64,000 nt of DNA from DATGKG01 sp963851325 (GCA_963851325.1 CAWKOR010000001.1:558001-622000); one strand, 5' to 3'. Counted from the first letter of the stretch, positions 16,700 through 26,326 are shown. Program-made: numbers and translations. Notes: a model not told the origin generated them from the letters alone.

Positions 16700-18022
16700 A
16701 TGAAATTAGGATATTTCACCGAACGTCCGGTCCGCTGGGTTCCCGAAGAAGTGATCCTGAAAAATGGCGCGCACTTCGCGGTCTCCAACAGTTACTTCGA
16801 TCGCGAGCAAGCCTCCACGGACTACAATTATTTTATCGACGAAAATCTTTACGCCGAGGAACTCGGCTTCGATATTGTCGCGCTCAACGAGCATCACGGC
16901 AATCCGTTCTGCATGGGCAGCGTGATGAATGTCGAGGCCGGCATCCTCGCGCGGCTCACCAAAAAGGCGCGTATCCTGCTGATCGGCAATCCGCTCCCGG
17001 TCATCAAACATCCGCTGCGAATGGCCGAAGAGCTGGCCGAGATCGATCTGATCTCGAAAGGCCGCCTCATCACCGGATGGGTGCGCGGCGCGGGCAGCGA
17101 GCAATTCTTCAACAACGCCAATCCCGCCTACAACCGCGAGTACTTCGAGGAAGCTCACGACTTCATCATCCAGGCGTGGACCAAGCCTGGACCCTGGCGC
17201 TACGAAGGCAAACATTTTCACTATCGCCATGTGAACCCGTGGGCATTGCCGTATCAGAAGCCGTATCCGCAGATGTGGATTCCGGGCACGCTCAGTCCCG
17301 AAACCATTAGATGGTGCGCCGAGAAAGGCCATCCCTATTTTGGCCTGGGAACCGCGCTGCCCGCGACTTGCGACATGTGGGATTTATACGCCGACGAGGC
17401 GCTCAAGCACGGCTACGAGGCCGGCTCGGAAAATTTCGGCTACCTTCTTCCGACGTTCGTTGCCGAGACCGATGAGAAGGCGCAGCAACTCGGACAGGGA
17501 TTCCTTTTCGGCGGCGGCCAGAACACCTTCTCGCGCGTCGAGCATACGTTGCCTCCGGGCTATAACTCGAAGGAAGCAATTCAGAAGCTCGCCAAGCAGC
17601 CGCAAGGAAGCTGGCTCGGAATCAGCGGCGAAAAGATGCGCGGCCAGGTCGAGGAAGTCGAGATCGATCCGGTGAAGATCCGTCAGAAGCTGCTCCCCGG
17701 CTACGAAAGAGCACAGAAGAACCTGCAGTTCATGATCGGCAGCCCCAAGACCGTGATTCCAAAAATGAAGGCCATCCTCACCACCCTGCGTCCGGGTTCA
17801 CTCATCGTCTTCAATGTGCAGGGGCCGGTGAGCAACAAGGATCGCCAGACCAGCATGCGGCTCATCGCGCAAGAAGTAATGCCCGCACTGAAAGAGCACG
17901 CGGATTCGATCGGCCTCGTCGATGCGCTCACGAAGATCCCTGGAACGACCAAGGCGCGCGCAGGCGTGAAGCGCAATCCGGTTGCCGATCGCGGACTGCT
18001 GAAGGAATACGGCCTGGTCTAG
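16700..18022 (+). CDS. LLM class flavin-dependent oxidoreductase (luciferase-like monooxygenase)
   Basis: A 440-residue bacterial luciferase-fold protein. Family signatures are ALNEHHGNPF near residue 63 (the conserved E-H-H of the flavin site), the strand LIGNPLPVIKHPLRMAEELA and DLISKGRLITGWVRGAGSEQ (the G-R-x-x-x-G turn), with the substrate/flavin loop IPGTLSPETIRWCAE later. It uses reduced flavin (FMN or F420) to oxidise organic substrates; cofactor and substrate are not decidable here. AGGAG precedes the ATG. It is the middle gene of the hydrolase-LLM-SDR set. Confidence 0.88.
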   Translation: MKLGYFTERPVRWVPEEVILKNGAHFAVSNSYFDREQASTDYNYFIDENLYAEELGFDIVALNEHHGNPFCMGSVMNVEAGILARLTKKARILLIGNPLPVIKHPLRMAEELAEIDLISKGRLITGWVRGAGSEQFFNNANPAYNREYFEEAHDFIIQAWTKPGPWRYEGKHFHYRHVNPWALPYQKPYPQMWIPGTLSPETIRWCAEKGHPYFGLGTALPATCDMWDLYADEALKHGYEAGSENFGYLLPTFVAETDEKAQQLGQGFLFGGGQNTFSRVEHTLPPGYNSKEAIQKLAKQPQGSWLGISGEKMRGQVEEVEIDPVKIRQKLLPGYERAQKNLQFMIGSPKTVIPKMKAILTTLRPGSLIVFNVQGPVSNKDRQTSMRLIAQEVMPALKEHADSIGLVDALTKIPGTTKARAGVKRNPVADRGLLKEYGLV

Positions 18023-18041
18023 GCTGAGTCAGGATTGATCG

Positions 18042-18797
18042 ATGAGACTGAAGGACAAAGTCGCGCTCATCACCGGCGCCGGCTCGGGGATGGGCCGCGC
18101 GACCGCGACACTGTTCGCGCGCGAGGGCGCCAGGGTCGCGGTTGTCGACATCAACTCCGCAGGCGCCGAGGATACGGTGCGGCGCATCACTAGCGCAGGT
18201 GGCGAAGCGATCGCGATTCGCGCCGATGTCTCCAATTCCGAAGATGCCAGTTCGATGGTGTCGGGCGCCGTCGCGAAATTCGGCGGGCTCGACATCATCT
18301 ACAATAACGCCGGCATCGAGGGCGAAGGCCGCTTCACCGCCGAGGTCACCGAGGAACAGTTCGACCGCGTCATCGCGATCAACCTCCGCGGCGTATGGCT
18401 CGGCATGAAGTACGCGCTGCCCGAGCTGATCAAACGCGGCGGCGGTGCGATTATCAGCACCGCATCGATCGCCGGCCTCATCGGGCTGCGAGGCTCGGTA
18501 GCCTACAGCGCGGCCAAGGCCGGCGTAATCGGGATGACGCGGGTGGTGGCGGTCGAATACGGTCGCTACAACATCCGCGCGAACTGCATCTGCCCCGGCT
18601 TCATCCACACCGAAATGGCGGATCGCGTCGTGGGCGGCAGGCCTTATACGCCGGAGCAAACCAAGCGCTTGTCGGTGTTCGGACGCTTCGGAGAGCCCGA
18701 AGAGATCGCGCAGACCGCACTCTTCCTCGCTAGCGACGATTGCAAATTCGCTACCGGTCAGCCGTTTGTCATCGACGGCGGCTGGATCTCCAAATAG
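18042..18797 (+). CDS. Short-chain dehydrogenase/reductase
   Basis: A 251-residue classical SDR: TGAGSGMG at residues 11-18, VVDINSAG with the NAD-type acidic residue, YNNAGIEG (strand-4 NAG), ISTASIAGL with the catalytic Ser, YSAAKAG with Tyr and Lys, and CPGFIHTEM. The C-terminus (ATGQPFVIDGGWISK) is typical. It starts 19 bp after the LLM gene and is probably cotranscribed with it. It is closely similar in design to the SDR at 26376-27170. Substrate unknown. Confidence 0.88.
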   Translation: MRLKDKVALITGAGSGMGRATATLFAREGARVAVVDINSAGAEDTVRRITSAGGEAIAIRADVSNSEDASSMVSGAVAKFGGLDIIYNNAGIEGEGRFTAEVTEEQFDRVIAINLRGVWLGMKYALPELIKRGGGAIISTASIAGLIGLRGSVAYSAAKAGVIGMTRVVAVEYGRYNIRANCICPGFIHTEMADRVVGGRPYTPEQTKRLSVFGRFGEPEEIAQTALFLASDDCKFATGQPFVIDGGWISK

Positions 18798-18868
18798 GCC
18801 GCGAAGTAATCGTGCATCATCTCGGCTGCCTTTCCTAAGCGCTGGTTTTCGGCGAAACTGCGGACGGG

Positions 18869-21800
18869 ATGCGATGTCCAAAATGCAGCACTGAGAACGC
18901 GGCCAATGCCAAATTCTGTGCCGAATGCGGCGCGAAGCTCGAACCGCTGTGCCCTTCCTGCGGGGCGGAAAATCCGCCTGACGCGAAGTTCTGCACCCAA
19001 TGCGGCGCGCGCCTGGCCGGGAATGCGGCTCGGCCCTCGCCTGCGCTTCCTCAGCCCGGTCCGCCAGATGGTGGGAAACCGCTTCTGACCGAACGTCCCG
19101 CGACCTCGGCAACCGAATTGCCCGAAGGCGAGCGCAAAACCGTGACCGCGCTGTTCGCCGATATCAAAGGCTCGATGGACCTGATGGAAGGCATCGATCC
19201 CGAACAGGCGCGCGCACTGATCGATCCCGCCTTGCGGATTATGATCGACGCGGTCCATCGCTACGACGGATACATCGTGCAATCCACCGGCGACGGAATT
19301 TTCGCGCTGTTCGGCGCACCGGTCGCGCACGAGGACCATCCGCATCGCGCGCTGTTAGCCGCGCTCAAAATGCAGGACGAGATGCGGCGCTATTCGACCC
19401 GCTTGCGCGAGGCCGGCGACTCGCCCATCGAGGTTCGCATCGGTGCGAATTCCGGCGAAGCGGTGGTGCGCACCATCCGGACCGACGCGCTGCACACCGA
19501 ATACACGCCGATTGGACATTCCACCAGCCTCGCCGCGAGAATGCAGGCGCTCGCGCCGACCGGGTCCATCGCCATCACGGAGAACACGCGCCGCTTCGTC
19601 GAAGGATACTTCGCGCTCAAGGCGCTCGGTCCGACCCGCGTCAAAGGGCTCACTGACCTCATCAATGTTTACGAGGTGGTGGGTCTCGGACCACTGCGGA
19701 CACGGCTGCAGGCCTCGGCGCGGCGCGGGCTCTCGAAGTTTGTGGGACGCGACGCCGAGATGGCGCAGCTCGATCATGCACTGGAACTTGCGCGGACTGG
19801 ACGCGGCCAGATTGCCGCGGCGGTCGGCGATGCCGGGGTCGGTAAGTCGCGTCTCTTTCATGAGTTCAAGATCATTTCGCATTCGGGTTGCGTGATCCTC
19901 GAAACGTTTTCCGTGTCGCACGGCAAGGCTTCGGCCTATCTGCCGCTCATCGATCTGCTCAAGAACTATTTCGAGATTACTTCCGATGACGATGAGCGCC
20001 GCCGCCGCGAGAAAGTCGGCGGCAAGGTCCTGATGCTCGATCGAACTCTCGAAGACACCCTGCCCTACTTCTTTTCGTTGCTCGGGGTCTCGGAGGGCGT
20101 CGATACGCTCGACGAAATGGACGCCAACATCCGTCGGCGCCGCACGCTCGATGCGATCAAGCGCCTGTTGTTGCGCGAGAGTCTCAATCAGCCGCTCATC
20201 GTGGTGTTCGAGGATCTCCATTGGGTCGATTCCGAAACTCAGGCGTTCCTGAATCTGCTGGTCGAGAGCATCGGCACCGCGCGGGTTCTGCTGATGGTCA
20301 ATTATCGGCCCGAATATCGGCACGACTGGAGCGCGAAGAGCTACTATGCGCAACTTCGCCTCGATCCGCTTGGGGTAGAAAGCGCTGAGGACCTGCTGGG
20401 AGCGATCGTTGGCAACGATACAGACCTCATACCACTCAAGCGCGTCATCATAGAGCGGACCGAGGGCAATCCGTTTTTCATGGAAGAGACGGTGCAGGCG
20501 ATGTTCGAAAATGGCGTGTTGGCGCGCAACGGCAGGGTCAGACTTACGCAGCCGCTGGGAACGATCACGATTCCTCCCAGCGTGAAAGGCATCCTTGCGG
20601 CGCGCATCGATCGGTTGGCGGTGCCGCATAAGGAGCTGCTGCAGACGCTGTCGATCATCGGTAAGGAATTTCCGCTTGGCCTGGTGCGTAAGGTGGTCGA
20701 CAAGGATGAAGACGAGCTGACCCCGATGTTGTCGGAACTCCAGCTTGGCGAGTTTATCTACGAGCAGCCAGCTTTTCCCGACATCGAGTACGTATTCAAA
20801 CACGCGCTCACGCAGGAAGTTGCCTACGGATCGGTGCTGGTCGAGCGGCGCAAGCTCACGCACGAAAGAACCGGCAAGGCGATCGAGGAGATGTATGCGG
20901 CGCAGCTCGAAGAACACCTCGTCGAGCTTGCATATCACTACAGCAACAGCGCCAACCTCGAAAAAGCGATTACCTACCTGGAGAGCGCGGCCGAGCAGGC
21001 GCGCGGTCAGAGCGGCTATGAAGAGACGATCGATCGCCTCGCCAGGGCGCTCGAGTTGCTTCAGCAACTGCCCGAGACGCCCGCGCGGGACGCTCGCGAA
21101 GTAGGCTTGCGAGTATTTCTGGGCCAGACGCTCGCTGCGGCGCGCGGCTTTTCTGCTCCGGAGTTGGCGGAACACATCAAGCGACTCGAAGAACTGTCGC
21201 GCCGCATCACCGATCCTGAAGCGCGCTATATTCTTCTGTTTTCGCAATGGAATGTTGCGTTTTCGCGCGGCAATCTTCAACGCGCGGAGGAACTGGCGCA
21301 GGCGCTGCTCGCGATGACGCCGGAGGATGCCACAGATATTCGCAGGCCCTCGGCGTATCAGGTGCTGGGCACCAGCCAGGTGTGGCGAGGGCGTCCGCTC
21401 GATGCGCGTGCGAATCTGGAACGCGCGGTCACCTTGTTCGATCGGGACCTCGACGCCAATCTGCGCAGCAGAGTTGCGCCGGTGGTGCCCAATCGATGCC
21501 ATCTGAGCTGGGCCGCCTGGATTTGCGGTTATCCAGACCAGGCCTACGACCACGCCGAGCAGGCTCTGCAACTCGCGATGCGTCTCAACCGCCCCTACAG
21601 CATCGCATTCGCGCTCCAGTATGTGGTCTCGGTCGCGCATCTGCGCCGCAGCTACGAGAGTTCGCGGGTTCGCGCCGAAACGCTTAACACGGTCGCGCGG
21701 GAGAATGGATTCCCGTCCTGGCAGGCGTGTGGCACCGCTTCGATAGGCCGTGTGTTGATGGAAGAGGGTGACTGGGATCGAGGCGAACCGCTAATGCGCG

Positions 21801-22255
21801 AGGGTCTCAAGCAAGCGCGCGCGGCCGGAGGCGAGTTGACCTATCTTTACCTGCTGATGCTGTTCGCCGAGGCCTGTGTACTTCATCGTCGAATCGAGGA
21901 AGGTTATCGCGCGCTGGACGAGGCGGCTGATGGTTTTCGAAAGACCGACATGCAGATGCTGGAATCGGAAATGCACCGCCTGCGTGGCGAGTTGGTTCTG
22001 ATAGAAAAGCAGGACGCGGCCGCCGCCGAGCAAGGTTTTCGCGCCGCGCTCAGCGCCGCAACGGCGCAAGGGGCCAAGTCGTGGGAGCTGCGCGCGGCTA
22101 TCAGCCTCGGGCGTCTGATGCTCAATCAGAATCGGCCTGGAGAGGCACGCGCACTCATCGAACCAGTCTACAACTGGTTCACCGAAGGCTTTACGACCGG
22201 CGATCTGACGGAAGCAAAGTCGCTGCTCGATGCGACCTTACACCTGCGGTCCTGA
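18869..22255 (+). CDS. Double zinc-ribbon adenylate/guanylate cyclase with AAA ATPase and TPR domains
   Basis: A 1128-residue multidomain signalling protein. Residues 1-50 hold two CxxC...CxxC zinc ribbons (Cys3/6/17/20 and Cys28/31/42/45). A class III cyclase domain spans about 88-260: FADIKGS and GDGIFALFG provide the two metal-binding Asp, and EYTPIGHSTSLAARM provides the later active-site stretch. From about 290 an STAND/AAA-type ATPase begins with FVGRDAEM; GDAGVGKS is Walker A and VVFEDLHWVD is Walker B. The C-terminal third is helical TPR-like repeats. It is cytosolic, with no membrane segment. Proteins of this design are thought to couple ATPase/TPR sensing to cyclic nucleotide output. 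Confidence 0.9.
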   Translation: MRCPKCSTENAANAKFCAECGAKLEPLCPSCGAENPPDAKFCTQCGARLAGNAARPSPALPQPGPPDGGKPLLTERPATSATELPEGERKTVTALFADIKGSMDLMEGIDPEQARALIDPALRIMIDAVHRYDGYIVQSTGDGIFALFGAPVAHEDHPHRALLAALKMQDEMRRYSTRLREAGDSPIEVRIGANSGEAVVRTIRTDALHTEYTPIGHSTSLAARMQALAPTGSIAITENTRRFVEGYFALKALGPTRVKGLTDLINVYEVVGLGPLRTRLQASARRGLSKFVGRDAEMAQLDHALELARTGRGQIAAAVGDAGVGKSRLFHEFKIISHSGCVILETFSVSHGKASAYLPLIDLLKNYFEITSDDDERRRREKVGGKVLMLDRTLEDTLPYFFSLLGVSEGVDTLDEMDANIRRRRTLDAIKRLLLRESLNQPLIVVFEDLHWVDSETQAFLNLLVESIGTARVLLMVNYRPEYRHDWSAKSYYAQLRLDPLGVESAEDLLGAIVGNDTDLIPLKRVIIERTEGNPFFMEETVQAMFENGVLARNGRVRLTQPLGTITIPPSVKGILAARIDRLAVPHKELLQTLSIIGKEFPLGLVRKVVDKDEDELTPMLSELQLGEFIYEQPAFPDIEYVFKHALTQEVAYGSVLVERRKLTHERTGKAIEEMYAAQLEEHLVELAYHYSNSANLEKAITYLESAAEQARGQSGYEETIDRLARALELLQQLPETPARDAREVGLRVFLGQTLAAARGFSAPELAEHIKRLEELSRRITDPEARYILLFSQWNVAFSRGNLQRAEELAQALLAMTPEDATDIRRPSAYQVLGTSQVWRGRPLDARANLERAVTLFDRDLDANLRSRVAPVVPNRCHLSWAAWICGYPDQAYDHAEQALQLAMRLNRPYSIAFALQYVVSVAHLRRSYESSRVRAETLNTVARENGFPSWQACGTASIGRVLMEEGDWDRGEPLMREGLKQARAAGGELTYLYLLMLFAEACVLHRRIEEGYRALDEAADGFRKTDMQMLESEMHRLRGELVLIEKQDAAAAEQGFRAALSAATAQGAKSWELRAAISLGRLMLNQNRPGEARALIEPVYNWFTEGFTTGDLTEAKSLLDATLHLRS

Positions 22256-24268
22256 GGCAACCGGCGCCGCGGCCCCCGACGGGGAAAGCCGCTCGCTCGC
22301 GGCGCGGATCGAGTGACGCGGTCCGGCAAGGCCCAACACGTCGCCTTCGCGCAGCACCTCGTCGTGACCCGGAACTACCAGGCCATCGTGGTCGCGTCCG
22401 ATCGCAACCACGACCGCGCCAGTGGATGATAGCAGATGCAAGTCCGCTATTTTCTTTCCAATCGCCGGACTTCCGGCTCGTAGCGGCACCGGAACAATGA
22501 CACCCAGGTTCGGCATCGCTTCCGTTTGCACCCGGCCCGGCATCGTCTGGGCATGCTCGACCGCCAGGGCACGGGCGATCAGACGCCCCGCTTCGCGCAT
22601 CTGGCCGAGGGTGCGCGATACGCCACGCCAGGTCACCATGCACATCGCGACGATCGCGAGAACCAGCACGATGACGCCCTCGAAGGGCTGCAGAAACGGT
22701 TGCACGATCGCGAGCACGACCACCGTGACCACAATCATCATCGCGACTTGCATTATCTCGACCAACGATTCCCAGCCTGGCGGCTTTGGTTGATCCTCGG
22801 CCGCGCCCTCGGGGATGGCGCGCGAGGCCAGCGCGATGGCGAGACGGCCAGTCGCGCGGTACAGCACTATCGACGGCCCGACGCATGTGATGATGGTGAT
22901 CACCCCGACGAGAACCTGCGCATATTCCACCGAGATCAGCACATAGCTCCGAATCACAACCGTGAGCGGCTGTAGGAACACTTCCGCCCCGATGATCAGA
23001 GCGGCGAGCGCGATCGCGGCTGACGCAACGAGGGTGAACGTCCATCTAATGGTGGCTGCCTCGGTCCGCGTACCGGCTCGCGATCGGATGTGTTCGACCG
23101 ACGACTCGTAAATCGCCTCGATCACTCCGAGGCCGCGCGGCATATGCCGTTCGAAGGTTTCGGCGATTGGACCGGAGGCCTTGATCAAGTAGGGCGTGGT
23201 AAAGGTAGTGACCACCGAAACGGCGATCGCCAGCGAGTAGAGAAAATCGCGCGCCGCGTGGCTCTCCAGCGCGAGTCCGGCGATGATGAAGGAGAACTCG
23301 CCGATCTGGGCCAGGCTCATCCCCGCCTCCACCGAAAGTTTCGGCCCCGAGCCCGCCAGCATCGCGCCGATGGTAACGCCGACGATCTTGCCCACGACTA
23401 CCACCGCCACCAACACGGCCAGCGCACCCCAATGTTCCGCGACCAGCGCGGGATTCAGCATCATGCCGACCGAAACGAAAAATACCGCCGCGAACATATC
23501 GCGGACCGGAATAATCAGGTGCTCAACTTTGTGACCTTCGCCGGATTCGGCGACCAGCGATCCCGCCAGGAACGCACCCAGCGCAACCGAGTAGCCGAAG
23601 TGTTCGGCGATAAGCGCGAATCCAAAACAGATTCCGATGCTGGCGACCAGCAGCGTTTCTGAGCGTTCGAAGCGCGCAACCACCCGGATCAGACGCGGCA
23701 CCACAAGGATGCCGATCCCGACCAATGCGCCGAGGAACAGGACCAGCCTGCCGACCGTCAACCCCAGCATCTCCGCCGACAACCCCCGTCCGGAGGCCAA
23801 TGCGGTCAGCACCGCGAGCTCCACCACCGCGACCAGATCCTCCGTCAGCAGAACCCCGAGGACCAGCTCGCGCAGACGGTCCGGGACTTTATTTTCTTCG
23901 AACACCTTTGCCACGATAGTGGTGCTCGAGATCGACAGCAGCGCACCAGTGAACACGCTCTCCAGCGTGCTCCATCCCATCGCCTGGCCGCAGACATAGC
24001 CGAGCCAGATCATCAGGCCGACCTGGAGCGCCGTTATGAAGCCCGCAGTAGGTCCGACCCGAACCAGGCGGCGCACCGAAAATTCGAGCCCTAATGCGAA
24101 CATCAGCAGAATGACGCCGAGTTCCGAGAGGGTGTGGATGCGCTGCGGATCCGCGAACACCAGCGGGGTATGCGGTCCGACGATGACCCCTGCGATCAGG
24201 TAGCCGACCACCACCGGCTGCCGAATCCATTGGAAGATTACGGTAGTGGCGGCGGCGACGCAGAGCAC
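22238..24268 (-). CDS. CPA2-family monovalent cation:proton antiporter with RCK-C domain
   Basis: A roughly 676-residue membrane protein. The N-terminal 380 residues are the 12-helix exchanger fold (QPVVVGYLIAGVIVGPHTP, LGVILLMFALGLEFS, SISSTTIVAKV, AFLAGSLVAESGEGHKVE, SLAQIGEFSFIIAGLAL). Three or four further helices follow, then a TrkA-C/RCK-C ligand domain (GSPAIGKKIADLHLLSS...GDVLGLAGP). It likely exchanges K+ or Na+ for protons. The 3' end overlaps the convergent cyclase gene by 18 bp. The start is uncertain: GTG at 24268 truncates the first helix, and a CTG at 24316 would restore a family-like N-terminus (FLEDLALVL). Confidence 0.85.
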   Translation of the reverse strand: MLCVAAATTVIFQWIRQPVVVGYLIAGVIVGPHTPLVFADPQRIHTLSELGVILLMFALGLEFSVRRLVRVGPTAGFITALQVGLMIWLGYVCGQAMGWSTLESVFTGALLSISSTTIVAKVFEENKVPDRLRELVLGVLLTEDLVAVVELAVLTALASGRGLSAEMLGLTVGRLVLFLGALVGIGILVVPRLIRVVARFERSETLLVASIGICFGFALIAEHFGYSVALGAFLAGSLVAESGEGHKVEHLIIPVRDMFAAVFFVSVGMMLNPALVAEHWGALAVLVAVVVVGKIVGVTIGAMLAGSGPKLSVEAGMSLAQIGEFSFIIAGLALESHAARDFLYSLAIAVSVVTTFTTPYLIKASGPIAETFERHMPRGLGVIEAIYESSVEHIRSRAGTRTEAATIRWTFTLVASAAIALAALIIGAEVFLQPLTVVIRSYVLISVEYAQVLVGVITIITCVGPSIVLYRATGRLAIALASRAIPEGAAEDQPKPPGWESLVEIMQVAMMIVVTVVVLAIVQPFLQPFEGVIVLVLAIVAMCMVTWRGVSRTLGQMREAGRLIARALAVEHAQTMPGRVQTEAMPNLGVIVPVPLRAGSPAIGKKIADLHLLSSTGAVVVAIGRDHDGLVVPGHDEVLREGDVLGLAGPRHSIRAASERLSPSGAAAPVASGPQV

Positions 24269-24415
24269 CAGCGCAAGGTCTTCGAGAAAATTGTGCGATA
24301 GAAATTCCGGAAACAGCGCCCCTGACCTCGCAATCTAAAAGTTGCAGGGAGACTAACACTTCTCAGGAGCGGAGTCTGATCCCGAATGCGCGAAGGACAA
24401 CCCGCTAAACGCTCT

Positions 24416-24449
24416 GATTCCCCCTCCCTCCAACCCGGAAGGGGGAATC
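24416..24449. terminator. Inverted repeat downstream of the LLM gene
   Basis: GATTCCCCCT pairs with AGGGGGAATC across a 14-base interval. It starts 9 bases after the stop of the LLM gene at 24458 (minus strand). No T-run follows, so it may be a REP-like palindrome rather than an intrinsic terminator. Confidence 0.4.
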
Positions 24450-24457
24450 AAATGAGT

Positions 24458-25621
24458 TCATTTCAGATCAGCAACGCGCGGGAGCACCTTGGTCCAGAAC
24501 AGCTCGATGGTCTTCATCAGCCGGTCGTGCGGAAGCAAGCTGTTGTATATCCATGCGAAGATCCATCGCACTGGCAGGCGCTTCGCCATGGCCTCGAGCT
24601 GACGCGTGACGGTATCGACGGTGCCGACGAACGCGAGGCCCTCGGCGAAGATATCGGCTTCCTTACCGCTCGCGGGATCGACCAGGCCTTGCGAGAATCC
24701 GAACGACTCGAACCAATGATGGCCGGCGAAATAGCCGCTGTCGCGCCATAGTTGACGCGCCTCGTCGTCGGTGTCGGCGATGATGACGTCGCGCAAAACC
24801 CCCATCCCCTCGCCGCGCGGTTTACCGGAGACCTCGGCGTAGATATCGCACAGTTGCGACTCCAGCTTGGGATGCAGCGGCGGCAGAACCGCCGTGACAT
24901 TTTCGGTCGCGCACCATCTGATGCTGCGTTCCGAGGACGCGAACGGCTGAAACACCGGCGGGTGCGGCTTCTGCACCGGCTTGGGTACCACCGAGACCGC
25001 CTTAACGATGCCGTTTTCGATTCCGCCGCCCCACAGTTGGGTGGCCTCGAGGGTCCACGGCGTTTCTCCCGGCGGAATGCGCCAGTACTTGCCCTGATAG
25101 GAGCTGAAGTCCTGCGTCCAGGCCTGCTTGATGATGCGGAAATTTTCCTCGAAGGCCGCACGATTGGCGGCATCGATCTCGTCGTGCTGATGCGGCAGCG
25201 CACCGTGAATCCCGTGGGTCTGTTGCGCCATGATATCGACCCATCGGCGCTGATAGCCGCGCGCGAACCCCGCATTAGCGCGGCCGCCGCTCATGTGGTC
25301 GAGCATCGCAATGTCCTCTGCGACGCGGATCGGATTTTGGGTCGGCAGCACGATTCCCAACTGGCCGACGCGCAGCCGCTTGGTCTGCATCGCGATATAC
25401 AGATCGAGCAGCACCGGATTGTTGGAGAGCTCGAACCCTTCGACGTGAAAATGGTGCTCGGTGAAGCTCATCGAGTCATAGCCAAGATCGTCGGCGAGCC
25501 TGGCCTGCGCGGAAATCTCCCGCAGCATCTGATCGTACAGCTCACCCTTCAAACCCACCCTGCCCTGTTCGATCTGGGCCTTGTTGCCGACTGACGGGAG
25601 ATAAAACAGCGATACTTTCAT
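24458..25621 (-). CDS. LLM class flavin-dependent oxidoreductase (luciferase-like monooxygenase)
   Basis: A 387-residue luciferase-fold protein. FTEHHFHVEGFELSNNP is the conserved flavin-site region with E-H-H, VGQLGIVLPTQNPIRVAED is the conserved strand and helix, and HMSGGRANAGFARGYQRRW the glycine-rich turn. It differs clearly from the 440-residue LLM protein at 16700 but belongs to the same superfamily. Substrate unknown; a role in oxidising hydrocarbons or similar compounds is only a guess. It has its own gap upstream, which holds the ACCGATCGGT palindrome 75 bp before the start, so it may share a regulator with the 15.9-18.8 kb genes. Confidence 0.88.
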   Translation of the reverse strand: MKVSLFYLPSVGNKAQIEQGRVGLKGELYDQMLREISAQARLADDLGYDSMSFTEHHFHVEGFELSNNPVLLDLYIAMQTKRLRVGQLGIVLPTQNPIRVAEDIAMLDHMSGGRANAGFARGYQRRWVDIMAQQTHGIHGALPHQHDEIDAANRAAFEENFRIIKQAWTQDFSSYQGKYWRIPPGETPWTLEATQLWGGGIENGIVKAVSVVPKPVQKPHPPVFQPFASSERSIRWCATENVTAVLPPLHPKLESQLCDIYAEVSGKPRGEGMGVLRDVIIADTDDEARQLWRDSGYFAGHHWFESFGFSQGLVDPASGKEADIFAEGLAFVGTVDTVTRQLEAMAKRLPVRWIFAWIYNSLLPHDRLMKTIELFWTKVLPRVADLK

Positions 25622-25694
25622 CGTAACCTCGCGCGAAAAGCTTCAGTTCAGATGCAAACTCTAAAACGTCCAGCGGCGTGTCGGCAAACCAAAC

Positions 25695-26111
25695 TTACCG
25701 ATCGGTAGGTGAGATGACGCGAGGTCCCGTCTGGTCGATCGGCACCAGCCATAGGGTGGAAAGTACCACAAGGCCGAAAGCTAAATAGACCGTCGTGAAA
25801 ATCCACGGCGGAAAATCGTAGAAGATCAATCTGTCCAGCCAGCGCGCGATGAAGTCGTTGCCATACGCTTTTTGGCCGGTACTTAAGCGTAAGGCATTTT
25901 CAAGCGTCGTCAGCGGACAGTCCATTCCGATGATCGACTCCGCGCATACGAACAGAATCGAGATCAGATGCAGGACGCGAAAGTAGCGCCCCCGGACCCA
26001 TCGCCAATCCAGTGCGTATCCGATGAGGATCGCGATCAGGCCGAACACCACGAATCCAACATAAAGCGCGTGAATCGCGGCGACCAAATCGGCGCCGATG
26101 CCGGAGGCCAT
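25695..26111 (-). CDS. DUF2784 family membrane protein
   Basis: A 138-residue integral membrane protein with four hydrophobic segments. The conserved DUF2784 pattern is visible: an N-terminal helix AAIHALYVGFVVFGLIA, the W-R-W-V-R-x-R-Y-F-R-V-L-H-L junction, and CAESIIGMDCPLTTLENALR with the paired Cys and the C-P-L-T-x-x-E motif. Function is unknown for the family. It lies upstream of the LLM gene on the same strand with a 73-bp gap and diverges from the SDR at 26376. Confidence 0.85.
   Translation of the reverse strand: MASGIGADLVAAIHALYVGFVVFGLIAILIGYALDWRWVRGRYFRVLHLISILFVCAESIIGMDCPLTTLENALRLSTGQKAYGNDFIARWLDRLIFYDFPPWIFTTVYLAFGLVVLSTLWLVPIDQTGPRVISPTDR
25696..25707. promoter_or_regulatory. 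Palindrome TACCGATCGGTA, candidate TetR-type operator
   Basis: A perfect 12-bp palindrome 75 bp upstream of the LLM oxidoreductase start at 25621. It overlaps the last codons and stop of the DUF2784 gene. The core matches the site at 15797-15806. Confidence 0.5.
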
Positions 26112-26290
26112 GCAGCAAGCTTATCCGAGGTACGGCGGCTGAATCACTCCGGCGGCTCGCCCAGCTCCAGCCCTGGCATGATGCTTCGATGGGCGGAATC
26201 CGGGGAACGCTGATTGGGGGTAGTCCAGTGACCAATCTAAGTGATGGGACGCGGCGTCATCGGGAAAGCGTCGCGATCCCAATTCATGAT

Positions 26291-26326
26291 GTTCAAACGA
26301 CCGCAACGCCTTTTGCGGGTTTGAAC
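26291..26326. promoter_or_regulatory. Long hairpin upstream of an SDR gene
   Basis: GTTCAAA and TTTGAAC enclose CCGCAA and TTGCGG, giving a 13-bp interrupted stem with a short loop, 49 bp before the SDR start at 26376. It lies in the 264-bp gap between divergent genes. No T-run follows, so an operator or 5' leader structure is as likely as a terminator. Confidence 0.4.

Noticed and set aside
19355..21640. A 761-codon open frame antisense to the cyclase gene
   Set aside because: It mirrors the codon pattern of the real gene, has no family motifs and is explained by GC-rich third positions.
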